From the NCBI GenBank assembly GCA_045535815.1, contig JAZSMJ010000068.1, positions 6,373-70,372 of the forward strand: a stretch of DNA of 64,000 nt, read 5' to 3'. Positions within the stretch are counted from its first letter, which is position 1; every line of letters starts with the position of its first letter. Of the stretch, positions 1-7,592 are shown piece after piece. This DNA comes from JAZSMJ01 sp045535815 (lineage in GTDB: Bacteria > Bacillota > Clostridia > Oscillospirales > CAG-272). The notes below the pieces were generated by a model that saw only the letters and a list, made by a program, of their open reading frames with translations, made no database searches and had not been told where the DNA came from. A program made the translations under genes and the position numbers.

Positions 1-1268
1 GCGAGAGTTATCGGAGGGGTTGCCATAACTCCGCTGCAAAGTCTCTTGGGAGCGCTCCATTTAATGCAGTCTCCGTCAATGTCAAGCTTAATTGCCCAAA
101 CTCCGCCTCTGCCGTCCCACCAGTTGTAGGACTGCGCCCAGAAGTGCCATACCGTACCCGCATTGTCACACCACATTATCGGCTCGTGCATTCTTACCGA
201 ATCAATATGGTCGAGAATGCATACGGTCTGCCAGCTGTTACCGTTATCACGGCTTCTCATAATTACGTTGTAATTGTTCGGAGCCTCGTCTCCGCCAAAG
301 TTGTCTCCGGAAAAAGCACACAGAAGACTGCCGTCAGATGCTCTGCAGGTGCTGGGAGCAGATTGCCATCTTCTGTTTTTGGTGTTGTAGCAGTCGGCTT
401 CAGACGCTTCTGCTCCGAATATATTTGGGGGAAGCATCGAGCAGTTGACGTCAGGGGTAAGGTTTTCTTTCGTGAAGAATGTCTTATTTTTGTAAAGAGA
501 GGATGTGTTACAAGCTCTCTCAAGCTTCCTTCTTGTGTTGAGAGCCTCTTGCTGTATATAGCCTACGTCAACACCGGCAGATATCATATCGATTCCCATA
601 TTGCTCCAATGCTCGAGCGTCGAAACTGCCGTATCTCCGATTGAAATACCGACATATTTTCCGTTTGCCTTGAGTCTGGAGACGGTATCCTCAATAAGAT
701 GAGTAGTATTTTCACCGAATATGTTACAAAGCTCGTTTATCGAGCCTGAAAGATCCATCGGACCAAAAATATATCCGTCAATATATTCATTCTTCATTAT
801 CTCGTCAAGCTCGGCGATGGCATCGGTATGCTCTATCTGAATGAATCTTAAAAGGTTATCTTTTGTATTCCTAACGTAAAACTCAACGTCAGAGAAGCCG
901 AAATCTATAGCGTTCATGGGACCGAAGCCTCTGTTTCCATACGGAGGATAGAGAGTAGAGGCTATTCTTTCGTTAGCCTGTTTTGCAGATCTTATCATAG
1001 GGAATATTATTCCGTCCGGCCCCATTTCAAGAACCTTTTTCGTATAGGTAAGATCGTCCTGCGGAACACGGACTATTACTGCAGTTCCGGTCGTTTTTAT
1101 GGCGATGATGGCAGACATAAGGCTTTCAAGAGACAAATACGTATGCTCAAGGTCTACCCAGATATAATCGAATCCTGCAAGCCCGGATATTCTTGCAGAT
1201 GCGACATCATTCATATTTAAATGCGTTCCGATGATCTTTTCACCGTTTTTTATCTTTTCTTTTAACAT
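1..1268 (-). CDS. HpcH/HpaI-family aldolase fused to a BNR sialidase-like domain (3' end outside window)
   Basis: One uninterrupted reading frame runs from an ATG at 1268 to the window edge (about 422 codons). Residues 1-255 are a class II pyruvate aldolase of the HpcH/HpaI/GarL/RhmA family. The expected active-site blocks are visible: the DLEHT histidine, the VRVP arginine, the IEHTDAI metal glutamate and the GPMDLSGS metal aspartate. From about residue 285 it becomes a beta-propeller related to predicted neuraminidases (COG4692 type), with an Asp-box RSRDNGNSW and the segment HEPIMW..GTVWHFWAQSYNWWDGRGGVW. There is no signal peptide, so it should be cytoplasmic. Family members cleave 4-hydroxy-2-oxo acids to pyruvate plus an aldehyde; the fusion suggests a glycosidase or lyase that feeds its own aldolase. 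An AGGAG site lies about 10 bases upstream. The gene diverges from an AraC regulator. Confidence 0.85.
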   Translation of the reverse strand, partial: MLKEKIKNGEKIIGTHLNMNDVASARISGLAGFDYIWVDLEHTYLSLESLMSAIIAIKTTGTAVIVRVPQDDLTYTKKVLEMGPDGIIFPMIRSAKQANERIASTLYPPYGNRGFGPMNAIDFGFSDVEFYVRNTKDNLLRFIQIEHTDAIAELDEIMKNEYIDGYIFGPMDLSGSINELCNIFGENTTHLIEDTVSRLKANGKYVGISIGDTAVSTLEHWSNMGIDMISAGVDVGYIQQEALNTRRKLERACNTSSLYKNKTFFTKENLTPDVNCSMLPPNIFGAEASEADCYNTKNRRWQSAPSTCRASDGSLLCAFSGDNFGGDEAPNNYNVIMRSRDNGNSWQTVCILDHIDSVRMHEPIMWCDNAGTVWHFWAQSYNWWDGRGGVWAIKLDIDGDCIKWSAPKRLCSGVMATPPITL

Positions 1269-1350
1269 TGCATCTTTGCTCCTTTTTTGTGGATAATTCT
1301 ATTTTAAAATAACAAATAACGAAAGTAAATTGAATAATTGGCAAAAAACA

Positions 1351-1379
1351 TTGCGTTTCTTGCTGTTATCTGTTATAAT
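1351..1379 (+). promoter_or_regulatory. Promoter of the AraC-family gene
   Basis: TTGCGT (1351-1356) and TATAAT (1374-1379) are separated by 17 bases. The opposite strand, which drives the aldolase fusion, has only weak elements (TAGAAT at 1301-1296), as expected for a promoter that needs an activator. Confidence 0.65.
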
Positions 1380-1410
1380 AACTTTGCAAAAAGTAAGGGT
1401 AGAGAGATTT

Positions 1411-2214
1411 ATGGCAAGAAATGTGAACTTTTCGTTTAACTCCTCATCGGTAGATTTCGTATATACCGTTGGCAAAAAAAACGTATATAGCGAAATGCAG
1501 CTTCATCCGTATTTTGAGCTGTACTTTTTTATCGGCGGAAGCGTAGAATACATAGACGGACATATCCAGCAAAAACTTTCTCCAAACAGCCTCGTTGTGA
1601 TTCAGCCGGGAAGCTATCACCGCTTTCACGTTCCGGGTAATATCGATATATACGAGCGCTGCGTGCTCAATATAAGGCATGACCTTTTGGAAGGAACCGA
1701 CCTTGTATCTTTTCTTCGGCAAAGGAGGATACTTGAGCTGTCGGAAAATGACAGAATAACTCAGCATTTCAAATATCTCATATCGTGCATACCGAATACC
1801 GATGTGAAGGATTTTGAGGCAATACTGACCGCTGTAGCATCAGATATACTTTATCTGATAAAATACAGCAGGGAGGGTGAGCCTTCGGATAAGCCGTCAA
1901 GCATTTCCTCTCTTGCAGGGGATATAATGAGCTATATCGACCGAAATTATCAAAAGCAATTAAATCTTGAAGAGCTCTCGGTGACGTTTAACTATTCGGT
2001 ATCGCATATAACTCACGTTTTTAAAGAGAAATTTGGTATCAGCATAAAAAATTATATTATACAAAGGCGTCTGAGCTCAGCTCAATCGCAGATGCTTTTG
2101 GGTGTAAAGACTCAGCAGGCTGCGGCTGGTTGCGGCTTTTCCGATTACGCCTCGTTTTACAGAGCCTACAAAAAGGCATACGGGAGCTTGCCATCCGAAT
2201 TGAAGAAGAAATAA
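1411..2214 (+). CDS. AraC-family transcriptional regulator
   Basis: 267 residues. The N-terminal half is a cupin-type sensor (HPYFELYFFIGGSVEYIDGH, then NSLVVIQPGSYHRF), the fold AraC/YesN-type regulators use to bind a sugar or small ligand. The C-terminal 100 residues carry two helix-turn-helix motifs: LNLEELSVTFNYSVSHITHVFKEKFG and the second near TQQAAAGCGFSDYASFYRAYKKAYG. The ATG at 1411 is preferred over a TTG at 1330, which lies upstream of the promoter -10. The gene is divergent from the aldolase-propeller fusion and convergent with a second propeller gene, so it probably activates this locus in response to a glycan-derived ligand. The ligand is unknown. Confidence 0.9.
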   Translation: MARNVNFSFNSSSVDFVYTVGKKNVYSEMQLHPYFELYFFIGGSVEYIDGHIQQKLSPNSLVVIQPGSYHRFHVPGNIDIYERCVLNIRHDLLEGTDLVSFLRQRRILELSENDRITQHFKYLISCIPNTDVKDFEAILTAVASDILYLIKYSREGEPSDKPSSISSLAGDIMSYIDRNYQKQLNLEELSVTFNYSVSHITHVFKEKFGISIKNYIIQRRLSSAQSQMLLGVKTQQAAAGCGFSDYASFYRAYKKAYGSLPSELKKK

Positions 2215-2215
2215 G

Positions 2216-2246
2216 ATCAAGGTGAAGATCAAGCCTTGATTTTTTC
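2216..2246 (+). terminator. Rho-independent terminator of the AraC gene
   Basis: ATCAAGG (2216-2222) pairs with CCTTGAT (2234-2240) and a T-run follows. It overlaps the last codons of the convergent propeller gene. Confidence 0.55.
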
Positions 2247-4307
2247 TTTTACGGCAGCAAATATTTCACCTGACGTTATGGTGGCTGCACCCTCAAGCTC
2301 AATTTTTCCGTTGTTTTGGCATTGGCTTTCGGTTGCTGATACAGCGTTTCCGCATATACCGCCTGCACATATATGCTCTATGCAGCAAATGGATGATACG
2401 GTGCCGTTGTTTATGCAGGACTCCATGTGGGAATTTTCCGCAGTTCCTGCTATACCGCCAAGATGCGCAATATCGGCATTGCGTGAGCATATGCTTCCGT
2501 CATTTAGGTTATTTGTAAAACTGATTTTTCCTCCCTTTGCAAAACCGGCTATACCGCCTGCGTGTATGAAGTTGTTGCCTGCAGTAAACGGAGAATATAT
2601 ATTTGCACTGTTATGGCAATCAGTAACAGCAACGTTGCCGTCGGCTCTGCCAACTATACCTCCCAAAAATTCATATCCTATGACAGACACGTCTTTTCCG
2701 ACCGAGCACGAGCTGACAGTTATCTCATTCTCTCCGTTTGAGTCTGCCCAACCGATGAGCGCTGCGGTATTGTTTCTGCCTTTGAAATATGCATTTTCAA
2801 TATTTACGTTTTTTATTGAACCTGCAGTAACGTATCCGAACAGAGCACGAGTGTGAAGCTCGGGTGCTATCTGCGTAAAATTGGATATTGAGTAGCCTTT
2901 TCCGTCATAATGCCCCCTGAATGCTGCCACATTTGAGCCGTGTTGTAAAAAATATCCTATAGGCTGTATATTTGTGCCGCCAAAATCTATATCTGCTCGC
3001 TGCTCTAAAAACATACCGTCAAACGATATACCTGATGATACGCTTTTAGCAACGTAGCTCAGATGCTGAGGCTTTTCTATCAGAATAGGATCGTTCTTCG
3101 TGCCGGAGCCTATCGGCTTTTCTGTGTCGGGGAAGGCTGCGGGATGACCCTTTATGCCGGTTTTATCCTTGATTATAAATTTGGTACCCGATCCTTCGGT
3201 TATAAATTCGCGAGCCAGAACGTCCTCCTCTTTAAATCTTGCAAAAAGTATTTCTGCAGCAACCGTGCGTTCTCTGTCATATTGTACGAATACCGTCCCG
3301 TCGTCTGCTATCGCTATATCCGGATAAGAAACTCCTTCTCTCTCGTCGAGCATAAGCCCGCCCAGCCAACACTCACCGCCGTCCTTTGACACGAAAGCGC
3401 AAAGCTTGCATCTTGAAGAAGGGGCGGTATCAAAGCTTTCGCCGTGCTTTATGAGAAGTATATTTCCGGAAGGAAGCGTTCGTATCATTGCAAGACTTCC
3501 AACATGCGGAAATGCTTCCTTCTCGGGAGTCCAGGTAATGCCCCAGTCGCTCGAATACGACTTCTTTATTGACTGACATCGGGAGTACATCATAATGCGA
3601 CCGTCGCAAAGCTCGACTATAGAGTGCTCGTTGAACTGACTGTCCTTGAAGGTTATACCGCCTCTTCTGTGCCAGGTTTCGCCCTGATCGACCGAGGCAT
3701 AAACGTGTGCCCCTCTTAAGCTGTCAAGGTCTGTATGGCATTTTTTTAATATTCTGCAAACGTGCCATCTTTCCCACACTGATACGGGCAGGAGCCATTC
3801 GCCCTTTGAAGTAACTATAGGCTTTTTTAAAGATGCTCCGATGCTTATATATTTAGGATCACTCCATATGGGCTCTTCTGCATCGGGGTTATCGCATATA
3901 ATAGCGTAATTTGCTCCTTCTCCATCCCACATTCCGAAAGACTGCTGATAGAAAAGCCAAAGCCTTCCGAGAGGATCCTGCCAAAGACATCCAATGTGTG
4001 TGTTCATAATAAAAGGATTATTATCGTTATGAGGATCGATTATCAGCTTGATATTATTCCAGCTTTCTCCTCTGTCATCACTGTATGTTGCTATAAGATA
4101 AGCTCCGGATCCGTCTTCTCCGCCTATCCAGCAGCTCCACAGTCTTCCTTTTTTTGTTATTTCAATGCTTGCCTGCATTGCGAAATACTTATAATTCTGA
4201 AAATACTCCACTGACGGCGAAAGCTTTATCTGCGCAGGCTTTTTTATTAGCGCCAAAGCCTCGTTTGAATATATTTTATCGGTTGTGCATTTTTTTTCAA
4301 TGATCAT
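2229..4307 (-). CDS. Sialidase-like propeller protein with C-terminal GLUG repeats
   Basis: 692 residues from the ATG at 4307, which sits 9 bases after AGGAGAGG; a TTG at 4313 would be too close to that site. Residues 30-390 are a COG4692/BNR_2 propeller with several Asp boxes (SDDRGESW, SVDQGETW, SSDWGITW, SKDGGECW) and the segments FNEHSIVELCDGRIMMYSR and EGVSYPDIAIADDGT. Residues 400-694 are GLUG/beta-helix-like repeats (DIDFGGTNIQPIG, FRGHYDGKGYSISNF, ALFGYVTAGSIKNV, GGIAGTAE, GGICGN). GLUG repeats are usually found on secreted adhesins and glycan enzymes, yet no signal peptide is present. The true activity (sialidase, other glycosidase or lyase) cannot be told from sequence. It diverges from an ArsR-like regulator. 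Confidence 0.85.
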   Translation of the reverse strand: MIIEKKCTTDKIYSNEALALIKKPAQIKLSPSVEYFQNYKYFAMQASIEITKKGRLWSCWIGGEDGSGAYLIATYSDDRGESWNNIKLIIDPHNDNNPFIMNTHIGCLWQDPLGRLWLFYQQSFGMWDGEGANYAIICDNPDAEEPIWSDPKYISIGASLKKPIVTSKGEWLLPVSVWERWHVCRILKKCHTDLDSLRGAHVYASVDQGETWHRRGGITFKDSQFNEHSIVELCDGRIMMYSRCQSIKKSYSSDWGITWTPEKEAFPHVGSLAMIRTLPSGNILLIKHGESFDTAPSSRCKLCAFVSKDGGECWLGGLMLDEREGVSYPDIAIADDGTVFVQYDRERTVAAEILFARFKEEDVLAREFITEGSGTKFIIKDKTGIKGHPAAFPDTEKPIGSGTKNDPILIEKPQHLSYVAKSVSSGISFDGMFLEQRADIDFGGTNIQPIGYFLQHGSNVAAFRGHYDGKGYSISNFTQIAPELHTRALFGYVTAGSIKNVNIENAYFKGRNNTAALIGWADSNGENEITVSSCSVGKDVSVIGYEFLGGIVGRADGNVAVTDCHNSANIYSPFTAGNNFIHAGGIAGFAKGGKISFTNNLNDGSICSRNADIAHLGGIAGTAENSHMESCINNGTVSSICCIEHICAGGICGNAVSATESQCQNNGKIELEGAATITSGEIFAAVKEKIKA

Positions 4308-4350
4308 AGTCAATAACCTCTCCTTTGTTCAAAATCTGTACCGTATTTTC

Positions 4351-4379
4351 AGTATATCACCTGCTTGAGAGTCAGTCAA
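4351..4379 (-). promoter_or_regulatory. Promoter of the GLUG propeller gene
   Basis: On the minus strand TTGACT (4379-4374) and TATACT (4356-4351) are 17 bases apart. The start region of the divergent ArsR promoter lies 44 bases further on, so one bound regulator could control both. Confidence 0.7.
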
Positions 4380-4422
4380 TTTCAAGAGAGTGTACTTAAT
4401 TGGTATTTTTTTGCGAAAAAGG

Positions 4423-4451
4423 TTGAGAAAATTATACTTTTGTGTTATAAT
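4423..4451 (+). promoter_or_regulatory. Promoter of the ArsR-like regulator
   Basis: TTGAGA (4423-4428), a 17-base spacer and TATAAT (4446-4451). GGAGG at 4458-4462 then serves the GTG start. Confidence 0.7.
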
Positions 4452-4471
4452 CTGTGTGGAGGTGTTAAACG

Positions 4472-5476
4472 GTGTTTGATACCAATAAAAATATAAATCG
4501 ATACGGAGATATGCTTTTTGATCTATCCGATCCTGAGACCCGAGAAGGGCTCATATCAGCCGCAAAAGCTATTTCGCATCCTCTGAGGATCGAAATGCTT
4601 AATCAGATAATAAGAATGCCAAGATCTATAACCGATCTTTCAAAGCTTAATCACGTAAGCAATTCGACCGTTATTTTTCATTTGAATATTCTTGAGGAAA
4701 GCGGGCTTGTTTTCAGCAAGGTTAAACCGAATAAAAAAGGGAAAACCCTGATGTTTTATATAAATTTCTCACATATGAGCTTTGTGCTGGAAAACAACAA
4801 GTCGAATGATTCGGTAACCGTATCTGAGCAAAGCATGGGCGTGGGAAACTATATATCCGCATCTGTTGACGAATATATCAGAATAGCAACACAAAGCAGA
4901 TTTACCGTTTTTGAAAAAGATGATATGTATAATCCCGAAAGATTTGATGCAGGGCTCATCTGTATTGATAACGGAGAGATATCCTATGCTTTTTCCAATG
5001 CCTTTGCCAAGAAAAATAAAGTTGATAAAATAGAATTTTCAATGGAATTATCCTCAGAATCTCCTTATTACTGCAACGATTGGAAGAGTGAAATATTTTT
5101 TTCGGTCTGCGGTGTGGAGGTAGCCTCATATCTTTCGTTGGGAGATTTCGGAGGAGAACGCGGAAAGCTGAATCCGTCGTGGTGGGACAGTAAGTATTCG
5201 CAGTACGGAGTGCTTACAACGGTCGGCGTCGATGAGGAGGGGGTAACCCTTAACGGAAGAAGGGTCCGTTCGGATCTGACTTTGTCAGATATAGATCTGT
5301 CCGAAGGCGATTATATAACCCTTTCATTAAGGACCGATCCTAAATCTCAGTATGCAAGCGGCTTTAATATATACGGCAGATATTTTGGAAATGAAAAGCA
5401 GGATATTCTGATGAAATTTATATCGTATGATAGATGTAAAAACAAGCTTGCCTCAACGGAGAAGGAAAATGAATGA
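4472..5476 (+). CDS. ArsR-like winged-helix regulator with a large C-terminal sensor domain
   Basis: 334 residues from a GTG start with GGAGG 9 bases upstream. Residues 25-110 form a winged helix (AAKAISHPLRIEMLNQI, then ITDLSKLNHVSNSTVIFHLNILEESGLV), matching ArsR/COG4189-type repressors. The 220-residue C-terminal part is a soluble, beta-rich domain with no cysteine metal site of the ArsR kind (NDWKSEIFFSVCGVEVASYLS, WWDSKYSQYGVLTTVGVDEEG). It probably binds an organic ligand, plausibly a sugar. The gene diverges from the GLUG propeller gene, whose promoter it likely controls. Its last codons overlap a degenerate copy of the vanY start found 5 kb away. Confidence 0.75.
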   Translation: MFDTNKNINRYGDMLFDLSDPETREGLISAAKAISHPLRIEMLNQIIRMPRSITDLSKLNHVSNSTVIFHLNILEESGLVFSKVKPNKKGKTLMFYINFSHMSFVLENNKSNDSVTVSEQSMGVGNYISASVDEYIRIATQSRFTVFEKDDMYNPERFDAGLICIDNGEISYAFSNAFAKKNKVDKIEFSMELSSESPYYCNDWKSEIFFSVCGVEVASYLSLGDFGGERGKLNPSWWDSKYSQYGVLTTVGVDEEGVTLNGRRVRSDLTLSDIDLSEGDYITLSLRTDPKSQYASGFNIYGRYFGNEKQDILMKFISYDRCKNKLASTEKENE

Positions 5477-5547
5477 CTGTAAATTGAAAAATAGATATTC
5501 GCCTCTTCTGCTTCTGATAGCCGTTATTACAGCGCTGCTTTTGCAGG
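5456..5547 (+). repeat. 92-bp direct repeat, copy 1 (second copy 10697-10788)
   Basis: Aligned by eye without gaps, about 80 of 92 positions match the segment that spans the ribosome site and signal-peptide codons of the VanY lipoprotein gene. Both copies are in the same orientation and bracket the propeller/FadR operon. Confidence 0.85.
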
Positions 5548-5588
5548 CTCAACTATTGGTTGCAAAAATCCCCATCGGAAGACATTAA
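5469..5588 (+). pseudogene. Truncated copy of the VanY lipoprotein signal peptide
   Basis: A 39-codon frame begins inside the end of the ArsR-like gene. Its first 26 residues repeat the KLKNRYSPLLLLIAVI signal peptide of the VanY lipoprotein at 10710, but the lipobox Gly-Cys is replaced by QAQLL and the frame ends in the following terminator. It is probably a duplication remnant; a tiny expressed membrane peptide cannot be excluded. Confidence 0.6.
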
Positions 5589-5610
5589 ACGCACTTCCGA
5601 TGGGGATTTT
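5565..5610. terminator. Bidirectional terminator between convergent operons
   Basis: A perfect 17-bp stem, AAAATCCCCATCGGAAG (5565-5581) with its complement at 5594-5610, has A and T flanks on both sides. It ends the ArsR-like gene on the plus strand and the EamA operon on the minus strand. Confidence 0.85.
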
Positions 5611-5615
5611 AGGTA

Positions 5616-6524
5616 TCAGAGTTGTTTTGACGACCTTTTATTTACGGCCGATATGCCTATGCTGACCAGCACGAGCGAGAGAGCATATTGCCAGGTAAAT
5701 ATATTTTCCGAGAGAAAGATTCCCGAGAGGATAGTTCCGGAAATCGGTATGACAAAGGCAAAAACGCTGACCGTGCCAAGCGGATAGCTTTTTAAAAGAT
5801 AGCTCCACAGAGTAAATCCGACAGAGGATACCATAACAAGATACAAGAGCACCAAAATGCCCTGAATCGAAACCGTAAAAGGCTCCTTTGTACCTATAGC
5901 TCCGACGGCTATAAGAAGCGCACCGCCTATCAGAAGATTGTATCCGCTGACGTTATAGCAGGAGCTTTTTGCAGTTGCCTTTTTGTTTATAATTGAGCCT
6001 ATAACGAAGAATAACGAGGCGAAGCAGATGAAGCCCTCTCCAAGAAAGGAAACTACGTTCACATTGCCGTTTGCAAAGCAGGCGATTACTACACCTGCAA
6101 AGCCGATAATGCTGCCAATCAGCTTTCCCGGGCTCATTTTGTCGTTTTTATAAATGAAATGAGAGATTATCACCGACATAAACACAGACGTCGAGGATAC
6201 TACAGATCCAGATGCTCCCGTGGTGTTTGAAAGACCTACGTAGAAGAATATATACTGCAAAAAGGTGTAGGTTATGGCAAGCAGAAGAATATTCCTTCCG
6301 TTTCCCTTCGGTATGCGCGGAAGACTGCGACACCGTATCGCTTCAAATAAAAGAACCACGATGCCCGATATGAAAAATCTTATTCCGGCAAAGAGAATCT
6401 TCTGAAAAACGCTCTCACCTATTCCGAAAAGCTGATAACCTATCTTTATCGCAGGAAAGGCGCTTCCGAAAAGAATATTGCAGAAAACCGCGTAAAGTAT
6501 AGCTTTTGCGTCGAGGATTTTCAT
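5616..6524 (-). CDS. EamA/DMT-superfamily transporter
   Basis: 302 residues with about ten hydrophobic segments and two EamA-type halves (ILFGSAFPAIKIGYQLFG near the N-terminus and LLIGGALLIAVGAIGT in the second half). The ATG at 6524 overlaps the stop of the upstream cytoplasmic propeller gene in an ATGA, so the two are translationally coupled and probably act together. DMT transporters move amino acids, sugars or metabolites; import or export of a sugar acid made or used by the propeller enzymes is a reasonable guess but not visible in the sequence. It is the last gene of the FadR-led operon. Confidence 0.85.
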   Translation of the reverse strand: MKILDAKAILYAVFCNILFGSAFPAIKIGYQLFGIGESVFQKILFAGIRFFISGIVVLLFEAIRCRSLPRIPKGNGRNILLLAITYTFLQYIFFYVGLSNTTGASGSVVSSTSVFMSVIISHFIYKNDKMSPGKLIGSIIGFAGVVIACFANGNVNVVSFLGEGFICFASLFFVIGSIINKKATAKSSCYNVSGYNLLIGGALLIAVGAIGTKEPFTVSIQGILVLLYLVMVSSVGFTLWSYLLKSYPLGTVSVFAFVIPISGTILSGIFLSENIFTWQYALSLVLVSIGISAVNKRSSKQL

Positions 6525-7573
6525 TCGGATACACTCTTGCAAATGCTTTCTACAGGCAGTATAGCAAGCTCGCAGTCCTCTTTGTTCTTGGCATATACGA
6601 CATAAAGAAAGCCGCCGTCCTCATATGCATAGGGATAGCACCATTCGTTTGCAAGCCAATATTTTGGCGGAGCATCAAAGCCGTGTCGGATAAGATACGA
6701 TTTTTCAAAGCTTCCGTTTTTACCTACCGCAATGCAGAGCGTATCTCTGTGATTTTCCTTCTTGGTGCTGTATACGAGATAGTCTATGCCGTTTGACAGA
6801 CTGCCGGCATACATTTTACTTGGTGTAATAGGGAAGTTGGTCATTTCAAGAGGAGTCCAGCTCGTTCCGAAATCGCTGCTGCGGCTGATAAGTGCACAAC
6901 CTATTTCGTCAGAGCTGCGGATTATGGCGAGTAATTCTTTGCCACAGCTTAAAACGGTCGTCTCTCCCCATATTGCAAGTCCCTGAGGATTGGGAATGAT
7001 CTTCATCTCCCATTTTGTGATGTCCTCTCCGTCGCATACTGCAACTGCTGCCTGTGCATCGAGAGTCTTTAGGCCTGCCATTATAATAGTGCCGTTATCT
7101 GCCTTAAAGGGCTCGCAAAGCGGCCAGAAATCAGCATCAAGAACTACCCCGAGAGGAGTGTATGAGCCGTTTTCTTCAAGACGGTACCCCTCCGTTACAA
7201 GATCGGGATAACCGGGGCCGTGACCGTATCTTGCCTTGGGGCAAAATGCGTAAAGAGTGCCGCCGTTCTCAAAATAAACCCCGTGACTTCTGCCCCAGCC
7301 ATCCGTCTTATCGGATATGCGCTTGTAATCTCCCCATGAAATGCCGTCATAAGAGCATTTTTCGGCAAGTATGGTATTGTCATCGTTTTCAAATCGGTAT
7401 GAGTTGGCAAAGGAGATTCGAAGAAGTCCGTTATGCTTAACTATTGCGGCCCCCAAAAGGAACTGATAGTCACCGTCTATAGCGGTGTGAACCTCTATAT
7501 GTCTTATTCCTTCTATATTTGACAGCTCTCCGAAGGCAGGAAAAGAGCTTTTTCCATTCCATAAGTTATACAT
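6521..7573 (-). CDS. Cytoplasmic BNR propeller protein, paralogue of the secreted one upstream
   Basis: 350 residues, no signal peptide; ATG with AAAGG nine bases upstream. It is a sialidase-like propeller with blades marked by RSHGVYFE, YGHGPGYPDLV, FWPLCEPF, WGETTVLS and RSSDFGTSW. It aligns along its whole length with residues 190-545 of the neighbouring secreted protein; the ending VVYAKNKEDCELAI is identical in both. The pair thus arose by duplication and specialised for outside and inside the cell. It lies in an operon with the FadR regulator and is coupled to the EamA transporter. It may act on an imported oligosaccharide or on a 2-keto sugar; no function can be assigned firmly. Confidence 0.8.
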   Translation of the reverse strand: MYNLWNGKSSFPAFGELSNIEGIRHIEVHTAIDGDYQFLLGAAIVKHNGLLRISFANSYRFENDDNTILAEKCSYDGISWGDYKRISDKTDGWGRSHGVYFENGGTLYAFCPKARYGHGPGYPDLVTEGYRLEENGSYTPLGVVLDADFWPLCEPFKADNGTIIMAGLKTLDAQAAVAVCDGEDITKWEMKIIPNPQGLAIWGETTVLSCGKELLAIIRSSDEIGCALISRSSDFGTSWTPLEMTNFPITPSKMYAGSLSNGIDYLVYSTKKENHRDTLCIAVGKNGSFEKSYLIRHGFDAPPKYWLANEWCYPYAYEDGGFLYVVYAKNKEDCELAILPVESICKSVSE

Positions 7574-7592
7574 AATATTCGGCCTTTCTTTT

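Noticed and set aside
144..644. 166-codon plus-strand frame inside the aldolase fusion
   Set aside because: It lies fully opposite the continuous aldolase-propeller frame, which has recognisable domains; it is a shadow.
5560..5787. 75-codon plus-strand frame at the start of the terminator
   Set aside because: It starts in the terminator and overlaps the well-supported EamA gene on the other strand.
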